Shown: positions 33,040-43,767, counted from the stretch's first letter. The stretch is DNA of 64,000 nt from Shinisaurus crocodilurus (GCA_021292165.1 CM037888.1:29005140-29069139), one strand, 5' to 3'. Notes: generated by a model from the letters alone, not told the origin. Numbers and translations are program-made.

Positions 33040-33123
33040 GGAATCAGTCCGGGTTCACACAACACAACAAACCATCGTGGGTAGCAACCCACAACAGTTG
33101 TCATGTTATGCGAACACAGTCAG
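33040..33123. mobile_element. short MITE related to GGGTTCA family
   Basis: GGGTTCACACAACACAACAA and TGTTATGCGAACACAGTC, with ACCCACAACAG between. A decayed or distinct subfamily. Confidence 0.4.
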
Positions 33124-33499
33124 TGCTGACGCACCTATTATAGACGAGGTGATCCAGACAGAAAGATTAAATGTGCATGTAAACCCACCTTACATCCATA
33201 GTGGACTTTCAGCTGAATTTGAAATTATTCTCTGATATGGGTTATACTGCATTGCAGTCATGCCTGATTATGCTGTTTGAGAGAGGCGAAAATGTATTCT
33301 TCTTAGTCACATTTGTGAAGATATCCTAAAAATGGTGCCCATTATACCTGTTGTAGGGGACACACACGGACGCACACACCCTGAAAGTTTAATTATTTCA
33401 GCAGCTCTACACAGTCCAGGTTTGGCATGTCTGCACAGTCCAGCTCTTAGCAAACCAGTACAATGCAGGAACAGAAAACAGCTGGTTCAAGGCTCAAGG

Positions 33500-34097
33500 A
33501 AAAAAGGAGAGAACTAGGTTCTCAGGATGCAAAAATCTTTATTAAAGGAGCCCGACGCGTTACTGTTACTGTATTGCTTTAAAACAAGCTGTGTCCTGAC
33601 TGGGTGTCCTTGACATTTTGCCAACGAGATAACATCGAGAAAAAAGAAAAAGACTGTACCATAATATAATCATGTTCAAAAAGATCCATTTTTTCAGTAG
33701 CCACTGAAACAGTGAAATACATCAGTTGTTGAAGTAATCTGCAGACTCTTTTACAAGTAAGTTATAATTTATATAAAGAAAATGTATTCCTTTTTTTAAA
33801 AAAGTAGTACTTGTTTCTCATTTTTAAGAAAATGTTTTGAAATGATTTCTATTAAGAATGTAAAGAAATTCCATACACAATGAGAAAGTATTTTTATTAT
33901 GTGTTGTCCCTAACCATGTTAAGTTAATTTAATGTATGTATTTTGAATATTCACAGCCCCTTGAGGAAGGCCTTGAAAAATACACAGGCCGAAACGCGTC
34001 GGGCTCCTTTAATAAAGATTTTTGCATCCTGAGAACCTAGTTCTCTCCTTTTCCCCCCCCCGTTGCATTTGGATGCTTATCTCCTCCTGTTTCTGTC
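33500..34097 (+). mobile_element. Penelope/retrozyme-like element with 60-bp inverted ends and hammerhead-like motif
   Basis: 33502-33561 and 33993-34052 are perfect 60-bp inverted repeats. The whole unit lies between two 13-bp direct repeats tcaaggctcaagg (33487-33499 and 34098-34110), a TSD length typical of target-primed retroelements rather than DNA transposons. At 33955-34005 is TTGAGGA, a GGCCT/AGGCC stem, GAAA, the palindrome ACGCGT, C, then GGGCT able to pair with upstream AGCCC. This is the arrangement of a hammerhead core, with C3 changed to T and an extra A after the core. Penelope-like elements are known to carry such motifs. No ORF; non-autonomous or truncated. Confidence 0.55.
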
Positions 34098-34110
34098 TCA
34101 AGGCTCAAGG

Positions 34111-34744
34111 GAGCAAGTCCAAAAGGCGTTTGATGCATTATGGAAAATAGAGACTGCTGAAAGAGGATTCTGTGGAGCTTCTTGGCAGCTGTCAATCCCC
34201 GGAGACCAAACGTGCGGTCTGCTTTGTGCAGTTGGGAAGTTTGGGTAAGTTACAAAGAGAATTTGCTCGGAGGGGTTTTATGCCTCTGGCTTCAGTCAGA
34301 GGAGAGCTTTGTACTGCGTGCAACATCCAGGTGAGTGCTTCAGCGGTGTTGGTTTGGCCCGGCACCATATGCAGTAAGAGGCTGCTGCAGAGGGGTGACC
34401 ACTACTCTAGGCATTAATGCAGCTGGTGGTAGCCAAATTGGCCCTGGTGGCGGCCAATTGATGGTCCTCAAGGTCAGAATTACCTGGTGGCGTGTGTACG
34501 TGTGTAAAAGAAACCGTTCTGCAGTTTGATTCTAGCGAGAGAACATGGAGCTGGCGTTGTAACCAATGGGAGAGGGGAATTAAAAATAATTTTACTTTTA
34601 ATTTTACAAAGGGGGGGTATCTGGATCTTAACACCCACCCACCCCAGTCCCCTTGTTAGGGTTCCAATGTGGATCAGGCCCTAGTACCCACTCTAGAGTG
34701 AAAATGGCGGGGCGGGAGAGATGTAGCTACAAAGTACAGATTTA
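34111..34744. other. no gene recognised
   Basis: Short ORFs only; no repeat named. Confidence 0.35.
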
Positions 34745-34880
34745 AGGTATTTCCAGAGGGGTAGCTGTGTTAAGTCTTGTTGTGGCAAAAACAACAAAAG
34801 AGTTTTGTGGAACTTTAAAGACTAACACATTTATTCTGGCAAATGCTTTTGTGGACTGTGAGCTTTTGAATACATGAGGC
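34745..34880 (-). mobile_element. Penelope-like 3' fragment, minus strand
   Basis: The reverse complement reads AAAAGCTCACAGTCCACAAA, AGCATTTGCCAGAATAAATG, TGTTAGTCTTTAAAGTTCC. This has the layout of a common sauropsid repeat with a decayed hammerhead-like region. The core CTGANGA is lost here. Confidence 0.5.
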
Positions 34881-34936
34881 TGTTAATCTGCTGTTAATCC
34901 ACTGTATCTACTGTCAGTGTCATTGCAGAACTGAGA

Positions 34937-35010
34937 TTTCATAGAATAGTAGAGTTGGAAGGGGCCTATAAGTCCATCGAGTCCAACCCCATGCTCAACG
35001 CAGGAGAACA
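34937..35010 (-). mobile_element. CR1-type tail, minus strand
   Basis: CATAGAATAGTAGAGTTGGA and CATCGAGTCCAACCCCATGC. Confidence 0.65.
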
Positions 35011-35449
35011 GATGTGATCCGAGCACTACACAAGGAGTGTTACCTTTCCTGCTAGGTGGCGCTGTAGTATAGCGGAATAGTGCAAATATACACAAGTGAA
35101 CAAAGCAGTTTCTTTCAGTTTTACAATTAAATGCTGCACTTTCCCTCCTCTAAAAAAACTCTTTAGACACAGAAGTGAAACTGAAGGGTCACGATGTCGG
35201 CTAAAGAACCCAGTAAACAACCATGAGTAGGGAACGACGAGTGCTCGATAATTGCCTTGTGCAGAAAAGCCCACTGTCCATTATGGTCCTAAGAGGCAGA
35301 TCAGTGGAGCTGTTTCCAGTGAGGGTGCCTGAAGGCCATACTGGGGCAGGCAGGACGCTGTTGCTAGTCAGAGTGAAATAGCGAAAAGGTTCAAAACCTG
35401 CAAACAAAAAATCCTAATTACCGGTATGTCTATAATTCTTCAATCTTGT
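35011..35449. other. no gene recognised
   Basis: Short ORFs only. Confidence 0.35.
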
Positions 35450-35536
35450 AAGGGTGCAATCCTATGCAAGTTTAGACAGAAAAAAGGCCTACAACTCCCA
35501 GGATGCATGTGGGAGTTGTAGGCCTTTTTTCAATTT
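35450..35536. mobile_element. hairpin MITE, right end truncated
   Basis: GGGTGCAATCCTATGCAAGT, then GGCCTACAACTCCCAGGATG and GGGAGTTGTAGGCCTTTTTT. The final TCTGTCTAAAC end is missing. Confidence 0.6.
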
Positions 35537-36329
35537 TAATAGAATTCGCAGAGAAGTGCCAAGTGCTTTTCAGTCATTCCTGCACCTTCACATACGTTGG
35601 CCAGACTGCGGAGAATGGAATTTTACTTAATGGTAGCAACCGGCTAGAAATACAACCAGCATGTTCTTACCTTAGGGCTAGACTTTGGGCATGATTCAGC
35701 CACTTTTAAGGCTGATTAATGACAACAAGAAAATTAATCACAGGCCTTAGGCTGCAGTCCTGTGCCAACTTAAATGGGAGTACGTTCCATGGAGCTCAGT
35801 GGGGCTTACTTCTGAGTAGGCATGCACTGAAGTGTGCTGTAAATCTTTCCCAATGAAATCAACGGGGCTTAAAACTGCTTAACTCTGACTAATTGGTGTC
35901 TTTTCTTTATTTTTTCCATCATTATTTTTTTTTTTTAAAGGAGGGTGGGATATCCCTTAGGGGCCCAACCCCCTGTGGCTACAGCCAGGGGGATCAGGTG
36001 GCACATGCCAGGGGCTGACCTCCTTTTCAAAAGAGAGAGAAAAAACAAATGGGGGGGGGGAATACTGTATGTACTACAGTGGGACAAAGGCTAGGAATCA
36101 TTCACTGCAGTTCAACCGTGTATGCGTTTGTGTCTCTTTTAAAGGATAGCAACCCTTGCTTCCCCTTATATCTTGCACTCCCTCTGAGAACATCGATGCA
36201 GAGCCACATTTTTCTCTTCTTTCAAAGCCTTTCTGAACATCCAATTCCCTCCCCCCCCCCGCCCACGAAGTGTTGGCTTCATCCTACCCCCACCTGAAAC
36301 AAAACTTAAATCCATATAACTTCGCTTCC
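35537..36329. other. no gene; one old DNA-repeat piece
   Basis: 35754-35850 (GGGGCTTACTTCTGAGTAGG, CATGCACTGA) is an interspersed repeat common in squamate-like DNA, as far as I can judge. The rest is unassigned. Confidence 0.4.
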
Positions 36330-36445
36330 TTTTCACCTCATCTGTTGATCTCCCCGCTCTCCTCCCCACCTAATTGTCTAAATTTAAACTGTAAGCTCTT
36401 TGGGGCAGGTACCATTCTTCTTCCTTTCCTTTGTAAAGTGCCACG
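36330..36445 (+). mobile_element. L2-type tail, split by later insertions
   Basis: AAACTGTAAGCTCTTTGGGG then CTTTGTAAAGTGCCA stops at 36445. The tail resumes at about 36818 with CACTTCAATGGTGTTATATA. Compare 2340-2445. Confidence 0.5.
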
Positions 36446-36809
36446 CAGTGGCGGCTGGTGGCTCCGGTGTCCATGCTCGGTTGTACAGCCATGCCTTGGA
36501 TTGAGAGCATAATTCGTTCCGGAAAGGTGCTTGTAATCCAAAACACTCTTATATCAAAACAAAATCCCCCCCAAAAAAAATTTGTAGAGATTTTTTAATT
36601 TAAGCCGTACTACAGTACTTGTATTGCAAGACGACGCTTGTATATCAAGTCAAAAAAATTTAAATAAATATTAAAAAATTTTGCTTGTCTTGCAAAACGC
36701 TCTCAAACCAAGTTACTTGCAATCCAAGGTATGACTGTAGTCTGAACCTCAAAGGAGCTAACCACGGTGCTGAACCCTATTCCCCAGAATAGGTTCAGCA
36801 CTTGCACTG
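36446..36809. mobile_element. hAT-like MITE inserted in LINE tail, split by Tigger
   Basis: CAGTGGCGGCTGGTGGCTCC at the left; GAATAGGTTCAGCACTTGCACTG-type right end, related to 158-367. Flanks gtgccacg and ttgccaca agree at 6 of 8 bases. Confidence 0.55.
36486..36737 (+). mobile_element. pogo/Tigger-like MITE, nested
   Basis: CAGCCATGCCTTGGATTG to CAATCCAAGGTATGACTG with TA flanks. Confidence 0.85.
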
Positions 36810-36840
36810 TTGCCACACACTTCAATGGTGTTATATAAAT

Positions 36841-37373
36841 ACCCAAAGCCCCACGCTTCTCGTCGCTGACTGTGTGGCCTTTGAGATGGGACGCTATTAA
36901 GCCTTCTCTTGTGTGGCCTAAATCTTCAGAAAACGCAGCTTACAGGGATGAGTTCATTGTCATCCTAGAGAAAGAGATATACATGCCAGCCATCAATAGC
37001 AAAGCCCTGTAGTACTTTTTTTGCAATTGGGCAATCCATTAAAAAGCAGCAGCAGCAGCTAACATCCAGCAACGGGATCTTGCATTGTGAAATGCCAGAT
37101 GTCATTTAGCCTTCCCACGCTATTGTCACTTTGGCGGAGGAGATGGCATTTTTAGCCTTTCCAGTATATTAACCTCTCTTTGAAAACCCCGCTCGGTGAG
37201 CTCTGTTGACACAAAAGCAGACGATGAAAGAGAGCTGGGCGCCTCCATCTCTCTCCTTGCCCTGCAGATACCAAAGCAGAATTAAAGACAGCTGAATCCA
37301 GGTGTTTAATTTAATTATTTACTTTTAAAATTTCGAAACTGCCCTTCATCCAAATGGATTCCAGGGCCGTGCA

Positions 37374-37376
<3 letters not shown>
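36841..37376. other. no gene recognised
   Basis: Apparently unique sequence. No ORF of note. Confidence 0.4.

Positions 37377-37425
<49 letters not shown>
37377..37425. repeat. (AAT)n microsatellite
   Basis: AAT repeats, probably a LINE tail expansion. Confidence 0.9.
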
Positions 37426-37504
37426 GTACAATTCAAAATGACTACACAATACTAAAAGCAAAGGTAGACGTTTTGGCTATAAACAAAATTCCAAAATCCA
37501 TATT

Positions 37505-37880
37505 AGGGTGCAAACCTATGGCTGGTAGATACTGTCCAGACGACCATAGGATAATTCGGAGTCCCAGCTCCGAGGTGGGAATTTGGAGCGCTCAGTGTGG
37601 AAAGAACCACCCCAGCTGTGGCTCTGAGGTCAGGAGACTGATCTTGGAGCCGGCGCTGGACTGGATGTTCCAGGGCCCAGGGAGTACCCTGGTAGCGTCT
37701 CAGCCTGTCTTCCTTGCAAGCAGGCACAAAAGACTTCGATGGCCGAAACTGGCCGTCTAAGTCTTTGGCAGGGTGGGAGAAGCACCGAGGCAACCTTTGC
37801 CCCCACGCACCTTCCGTCCTCAATAGGATGCCCATAATCCTCCAAGTTCGGAGGGCTACAGGCAGCCACATTGGATCACG
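37505..37880. mobile_element. non-autonomous DNA element (CCATAGGAT family)
   Basis: GGTGCAAACCTATGGC at the left, GGATGCCCATAATCCTCCAA near the right, and an internal GTCCAGACGACCATAGGAT. Related to 21373, 38975, 41831 and 43768. Confidence 0.55.
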
Positions 37881-37891
37881 CTGCCCATGTA

Positions 37892-38147
37892 CAGTAATAC
37901 CTTGGATTGCAAGTAACTTGGTTTGAGAGCGTTTTGCAAGACAAGCACATTTTTAAATATTTATTTAATTTTTGTTGACTTGATATACAAGCGACGTCTT
38001 GCAATACAAGTACTGTAGTACGGCTTAAATTAAGAATCTCTGTACAAATTTATTTTTGGGGGGGGATTTCGTTTTGATATAAGAGTGTTTTTTGGATTAC
38101 AAGCACGTTTCCGGAACGAATTATGCTCTCAGTCCAAGGCATGACTG
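37892..38147 (-). mobile_element. pogo/Tigger-like MITE, minus strand
   Basis: CAGTAATACCTTGGATTGC to GTCCAAGGCATGACTG with TA at both flanks. Confidence 0.85.
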
Positions 38148-38149
38148 TA

Positions 38150-38240
38150 ATATCTTTATTAGGCCAACCCAAAGATCAAATAAATAAATAAATGTGCAAG
38201 CTTTCAAGATCTCCAGAACTCTTCGTCAGACAGGATGTTA
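38150..38240 (-). mobile_element. Penelope-like 3' end with hammerhead-like core, minus strand
   Basis: The reverse complement reads GTCTGACGAAGAGTTCTGGA, GATCTTGAAAGCTTGCACAT, ending CCTAATAAAGATATTA. CTGACGA, an imperfect GAGTTC/GATCTT stem, GAAA and AGCT-T are in hammerhead order. The Tigger-like element lies directly at its 3' end. Confidence 0.5.
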
Positions 38241-38459
38241 CAAAAATAAGGGGGAGAAGGGTGAAAAAAGGGAGAGCTTACTTGATGTTGAAATCATGGT
38301 GTCTGCATGATCACAAGCAATCTTGAGATGGAATGGAGGAGGAAGGGTCTGCAGACAAATGGGTCTGCAGGCTCTAGCAGGTGATGCGATGGTTTCAGGT
38401 TTCACCTGGAATTGACTATCATACAAACAAAAACACTGAGAGGCAACAAACAATTAAAA

Positions 38460-38780
38460 AAAAAATACAATCCATTAAAATTCCTGGGCAAATAAAAACA
38501 TCTTGATTTGGCACCAAAAAGATTCTAATGGCAGTGCCACTTGACAGTCCTTAGGAAGGATATTCCAAAGTCAGGGCACCACCACCAAAAAGGCCCTTTC
38601 CTGTACTTTTCCGACCCATGGCACTTGGGAAAAAGGCCTCATCTGAACATCTGAATACACAGGCAGGATGGTATGGGAGGAGGTGCTCCTTCAGGTAGCT
38701 ATAGAGACCCAGGTAGAGGTTGGAGTGAAGCTTAAATGGACAGGATACTAAATATAGGTTTACAAGCAGATTAAGGGCTC
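38460..38780 (-). mobile_element. L2-like LINE fragment, minus strand
   Basis: CACCACCACCAAAAAGGCCC and GGATATTCCAAAGTCAGGG. The reverse complement carries the GGGCCTTTTTGGTGGTGGTG segment upstream of an L2-like UTR. Confidence 0.5.
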
Positions 38781-38799
38781 AATCTGGCCTGTGGCTTAT

Positions 38800-38968
38800 G
38801 CTGGCTCAGCTTCGTCTGAGCATGGAAAGCTAAGCAGGGTCAGGCCTGGTTGTTACTTGGATGGGAGACCCCTCCTCTAATTTCCTGCATTGAGCAGGGG
38901 GTTGGACTCGATGGCCTTGTAGGCCCCTTCCAACTCTATGATCCTATGAAATCTAATCTATGAAATCC
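38800..38968 (+). mobile_element. 5S-rRNA-derived SINE with CR1-type tail
   Basis: GGAAAGCTAAGCAGGGTCAG, CCTGGTTGTTACTTGGATGG and GAGAC at about 38824-38869 match the internal-promoter half of 5S rRNA. From 38881 it continues as a CR1 3' tail (TTGGACTCGATGGCCTTGTA, TATGATCCTATGAAATC). Confidence 0.85.
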
Positions 38969-38974
38969 AACTGG

Positions 38975-39441
38975 GATGTCCATAGCCCTCCGAACTCAGA
39001 GGATTATGGCATGGGCGTCCTATGGAGGGTGGGGGGAGGAGCGCTGAGGTGAAGGTCGCCTCCACGTTCCCCCTGCCCTGCAACTCAGCTAGACGGCTGA
39101 TTTTGGCCATCTAGCTGGGGGGACTCGGAATGGGAGGGAAGGAGGCTGAGGCGCCGCCAGGATGCTTCGGATTGTGGCGGCGCCGGCCGGTCTCCTGCCC
39201 TCCCGCTCCCTGCCCTCTAAACCCGGTCTCTGAGGTTGCTCTTACGACCTCGGAGACGACCTCAGAGACGCAGCTGGTGCGGTACTTTTGGCGCCGGCTA
39301 CAGGGAAGAGAGGGCGCTCCAAGCTCGGAGCCCCACCCTGCAACTTCAGAGCGAGTTTCTGAGTTTTGTGGAGCTGGAACTAAAAAAAAATAAAAATCCT
39401 ATGGCTGTCTAGACGCCGTCTAGCGGCCACAGGATTGCACT
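38975..39441. mobile_element. non-autonomous DNA element (GGCCACAGGATTGCAC family)
   Basis: CATAGCCCTCCGAACTCAGA at the left; CTGTCTAGACGCCGTCTAGC and GGCCACAGGATTGCAC at the right. GC-rich interior. The frame inside (39130-39393) is not a gene. Confidence 0.5.
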
Positions 39442-39446
39442 GTAAA

Positions 39447-39697
39447 ATTTATTTATGTATTTATTATATTTATACCCCGCCTTTTTGTCCTGCAAGGAAC
39501 CCAAGGCGGCTTACATAATCCTCCTCCCCCTCTCCTCCTCTCCATTTTATCCCCACAACAACCCTGTGAGGTAGATCAGGCTGAGAGTCCGTGACTGGCC
39601 CAAAGTCACCCGGTGAGTTTCATGGCAGAGCGGGGACTAGAACCCGGATCTCCCGAGTCCCAGTCCAACACTCTCACCACTACGCCACACTGGCTTT
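39447..39697 (-). mobile_element. MIR-like CORE SINE, minus strand
   Basis: Tail ATTTATGTATTTATTATATT, core CACAACAACCCTGTGAGGTA, head (reverse complement GCCAGTGTGGCGTAGTGGTG). Confidence 0.8.
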
Positions 39698-41830
39698 AAA
39701 ATGCCGTCTAAAACACCCATTTGTTTTTTGACTGGTGTATGTATTTAATGACTGAGCAGGGATCATTTCATCTTCTTCATTGGAATGCAAAAAGTTCTTT
39801 TCTGATTTTTTTGCTTTGTTTTTTGATACCATTTTCATTATATTTTGGGGGTCTTTTTTGGAGGGGGGTTGGCACTGTGTAGGATATCTGATTTTTTATA
39901 TATTATTATTATTTTCAATATTCTTTTTTTTTTTTTACTTCAGGGATTTTATAAGGTATGGCGTAATAAATATTAGTTTGAAGGGGTTTTTTTTGCAGTT
40001 CTTGGACTGAAATGTATTATACTTATGATATATGTTGTATCATTTAGAAGTAGGTAACTTCTGTAAAATTGGTAAGATCTGTACGTGTGGAGGGATTCTT
40101 TTTCTATGTTTAATGTGATTTCATGGAATGTCAAGGGACTGTGCGGAATTTAAATAAGCAGAAAAGAGTGCTCTCAAAGCTAAGAGAGCTTAACACCAGT
40201 GTGTGTGTGTGTGTGTTTTAACAAGTAACCCATTTGATCGCTGCAGATGAAAAGTATGAGAAAAATATGGCTCGGGGAGGTCTGTGTAACACATACTTTC
40301 AGTTTAAAGGGGTTGCTATTTTAATTCGTAAGTGGCTCTTCTTTTCAGTTCAACAGGCGATTATTGACCTGATGGTCGCGTTTTGATTCTGGTTGGGAAA
40401 CATATTAATAAAGTAATTGCCATGATTAATGTGTGTGCGCCTAATAATGATTATCTGATTATGTTTCATGAATGTTTTAGCAAATTAGTTGATATCGCTT
40501 ATGATTATTTGATTGTGGGTGGGGACTTTTAACGAGATTTTGGATCCTTTGCTGGATTGGAGTACGCCTGCTCCTAAGAGGGCAAACGGTGGTGAGATTT
40601 ACACTTCAGGTCTACATGGCTGAACTTGGTTTGATTGATGCTTGGAGAATTTTGCATTCTGGTGAGAGAATACCGTACATCTTCATTTCACCTGTCTGTC
40701 ATAACTGCTTTCGATTAGATTATTTTTTGGTTCCTACATCTTTGCTATATCAAAGAAGACTGATATGCTGGTAGTCTCAGACCATGCCCCAGTCTGTGTG
40801 GAGTTGCAATTTTCAGATTTGCCCTGGCCTCATGGTCTCTGGAGCCTTAATATTTCTCTTCTTATTGATGAGGTATTTAAAACACAGATTTCTGCTGAGT
40901 TACTTGAGTATTTTAAAATGAATGAGGGTACTGTTGATTCTTGTGCCATTGAGTGGGAGGCCAGTAAAGCTTTTAAATGGGGCCAAATTATTGCCTATGC
41001 CTCCTATAAGTATTTTTTTTAAAAATGCAACAGATCTCAAAATAAGAAACTGAAATCTCTTGCAACCCAGTTTGCCATTTGCCCAACTGCACAACTTTAT
41101 TAGGAGTTGCAGGACATTAACTATGAGTTGAATAATATTCTTTCACAGCAGGCAGAATTTGCCTTAACCTGTTTACGACAGGCATATTGGGAAAATGGTG
41201 AATATCCCAGTAAGATTCTGGCACATCATCTTAAACAGCAAAAACATTGAAATGTTATTTCAGTTATTAAAGACTGAGGATGATACGATATACACCTCTC
41301 CTGTAGATATAAACTCACAATCTTTAAAGTTTTATTCTGATTTGTATAGTATGGGTAGTGAAACATCAAAGCAGAACATGGATGCTTCCCCCCCCCCCAC
41401 TTCTCATGTTGATCTTCAGTGTTTAGATTCCTCACAACGGCAGTTTCTCTCGGCTCCTTTGCATATTGAGGAAATTATGAAAGCAATTACAAATATGAAT
41501 ACTGGGAATTCACCTGGCCCAGACGTGTTTCTAACTGAGTGGTATAAAACATTTTCCAACCTGATAGTTCCAAACTTTTAACATCTTTATAATCATATTT
41601 ATTTTAATTGGGCTTCATTAAATGATGCTTATATTACAGCGATCCTTAAGCCTGGCAAGGATCACACTTATTGACCTATTTCGTTAATTAACGTAGATAA
41701 TAAAATATTAACTGCAATTTTGGCTGATAGATTGCAACAAGTTATCACAACACTGGTTCGAGCAGATCGGGTGGATTTATTAAACATAGATAGGGGGCCA
41801 ATAATCTTAGATTAGTTGTTGATCTGATAG

Positions 41831-42160
41831 GCAGGCAGTCCCATCCTATGTGGGTACCCATAACACTCTGAACCCGGAGGATTACGGGCATCCAATTGCA
41901 GGTGGGAGGAGCACGGTAGATAGGATTGCCTCCGCACTCCCCTTGCCCTCAAAAACATTCAGATGGGATTTTGGTTCCTAGCCAGCACGGGAAGAACTGC
42001 ACCAGCTGCGAGATGTAGGGGGAGGGTGCTCCACGCTTAGACTCCGCACTGCAACCTCGGAAGGGATTTCCAAGGTCACGGCTGCACGGCAGGGAGTCTG
42101 ACATCTCTTATGGCCCCCCCCAGGCAAGATCAGAGGGCCATAGGATAGTGCCCTTAAATA
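41831..42160. mobile_element. non-autonomous DNA element inside L1
   Basis: The L1 frame stops at 41830 and resumes at about 42161. Flanks tctgatag and actgatag match at 7 of 8 bases. Interior CCCATAACACTCTGAACCCG and GGGCCATAGGATAGTGCCC belong to the 38975 family. Confidence 0.65.
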
Positions 42161-43469
42161 CTGATAGAACGGACCAGGCTGCCATTGTTTCTTTGGACAC
42201 TGAAAAGGCCTTTGACATAATGGAAATTTATTTTCGCAACACTGAGTAATTTCGGCTTGCCTACAGAATTTTTGAAATGGGTCAGAATTTTATATTCAAT
42301 CTATATAAGACCTAGAACTATGACCAACGGTCTCTTCTTGGCTTCCTTTTCACATGGGAGAGGCACTAACCAGACAGGGATGTCCACTTTCTCCATTGAA
42401 CCCCTGGTGCGTGCTATTAGACAGAACAGTAGAATTCACGGCTGTGTTCATGATTGTTTGGAATTTAAAATTACGGTATTCTTTATGCTGATGATCTTTT
42501 TTGTCTTGAAATTCCAATAGTCTGTTCCAGCTTTGATGCAGTTGATCAATACTTTTGGTGATTTGTCTGGCTATCCAATTAACTGGTCAAAGTCTGAACT
42601 GATGTGGATTGAAGATACTATATCTTATACTGCATTAGCTAACTGGCAATTTTGATGGTGCCCAGATCTTATTACTTATTTGGGCATACGAATTCCCAGA
42701 CACATATATCAAATGAACAAGCTAAATTTGAATAAGTTGATTAATGAGATCTTATGGGATATAGATAGGTGGGCATCTTTAACGTTGAGCTTGTGTAAGG
42801 TAAATACACTTAAGATGAGTATTATACCTCAGATTGTTTATTTTATTCATGAGATTCCTCTATTTATACTGGGCAAATATTTTGAAAAACTCAACGCTTT
42901 GTTTCTTAAATTTTGGGGTAGTTTCTCTCTGCCATGAATATCCTTGAAAAGGATTCCATTTCCATTTAAAGAATGTGCATTTGACTTTCTGGATCTTGCT
43001 TTATAGCATCGGGCCTATTTGTTGACCTGTACTAAATTGTTATCTTTTTCACTTAGATTTTCCACCTTGGTTAGTTTTGGAATCTTCCTGTCTGGATGGA
43101 TCCTCTCTCCAAATGGATGGTATTAGGTTCTCGGCACATTAAAATGGATAGGGTTCCTCCCAGAGTTATGGCTGTTAGAGGCGTGTGTTGTACAATGTCA
43201 TGTCAATTACATTTTTGATCCATTTTATCATGCTAAATTGACTCTATGGGGGAAGGGAACATGCCATGTCAAGATATGTTGTATCTTTGGAATAATGAAT
43301 AATAATTGATTATAGAGATAGAATCTTTTGGTCCCGTGGTGATGGGAGCACTATATAAGTTGTATGTATGTTATTTTAGTTGTTTCATATACTGTTTGAA
43401 AAACTTTAAATAATTTTTAAAAAAAAAACTTGGATGGATAAGTTGATTTTTACCTTGGATTAATTAGTG

Positions 43470-43575
43470 CAGTGTTCTCCAACCTTGGGTCCCCAGATGT
43501 TTTTGGCCTACAACTCCCAGCATGCTGGGAGTTGTAGGCCAAAAACATCTGGGGACCCAAGGTTGGAGAACACTG
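43470..43575. mobile_element. hAT-like perfect-hairpin MITE with perfect TSD, inside L1
   Basis: CAGTGTTCTCCAACCTTGGG palindrome, shorter loop than its sisters. Flanks aattagtg (43462-43469 and 43576-43583) are identical. Confidence 0.9.
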
Positions 43576-43767
43576 AATTAGTGGGTGCTGGCAATGAATT
43601 TTGTTCATTCTCAACTTTGCATGCCAAATACAATTTACCTGCTATGGCTGAATGCATAGCCATAGCAATTGCAACATTTGTGAGAATCTAGGTTTGGCCC
43701 TGCTGCTTTAACAGCTTCAGATTCTCCTTTGCTATTGGAAGCACTCATTGAGGCGGATCAGTTATAT

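Larger units (their letters stand above)
39780..43767 (+). pseudogene. L1/Tx1-type LINE ORF2, inactive
   Basis: The only long retrotransposon copy. In order: the endonuclease start ISWNVKGLCG (about 40108), ELGLIDAWR (about 40621) and SDHAPV (about 40780), the latter a conserved APE-type catalytic word; then ITNMNTGNSPGPD (about 41486), RT words VSLDTEKAFDI (about 42190), and YADD at 42484-42495, the RT catalytic box. C-terminal words LIFTLD and LHAKYNLPAMAE are at 43440-43650. Many stops and frame changes show it is dead. Two later insertions split it (41831-42160, 43470-43575). The 5' boundary is uncertain, and no ORF1 was recognised. Confidence 0.8.

Noticed and set aside
38824..38870. A 5S rRNA gene
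   Set aside because: Only the internal half is 5S-like; both ends differ and a CR1-type tail follows. Two sister copies have the same structure.
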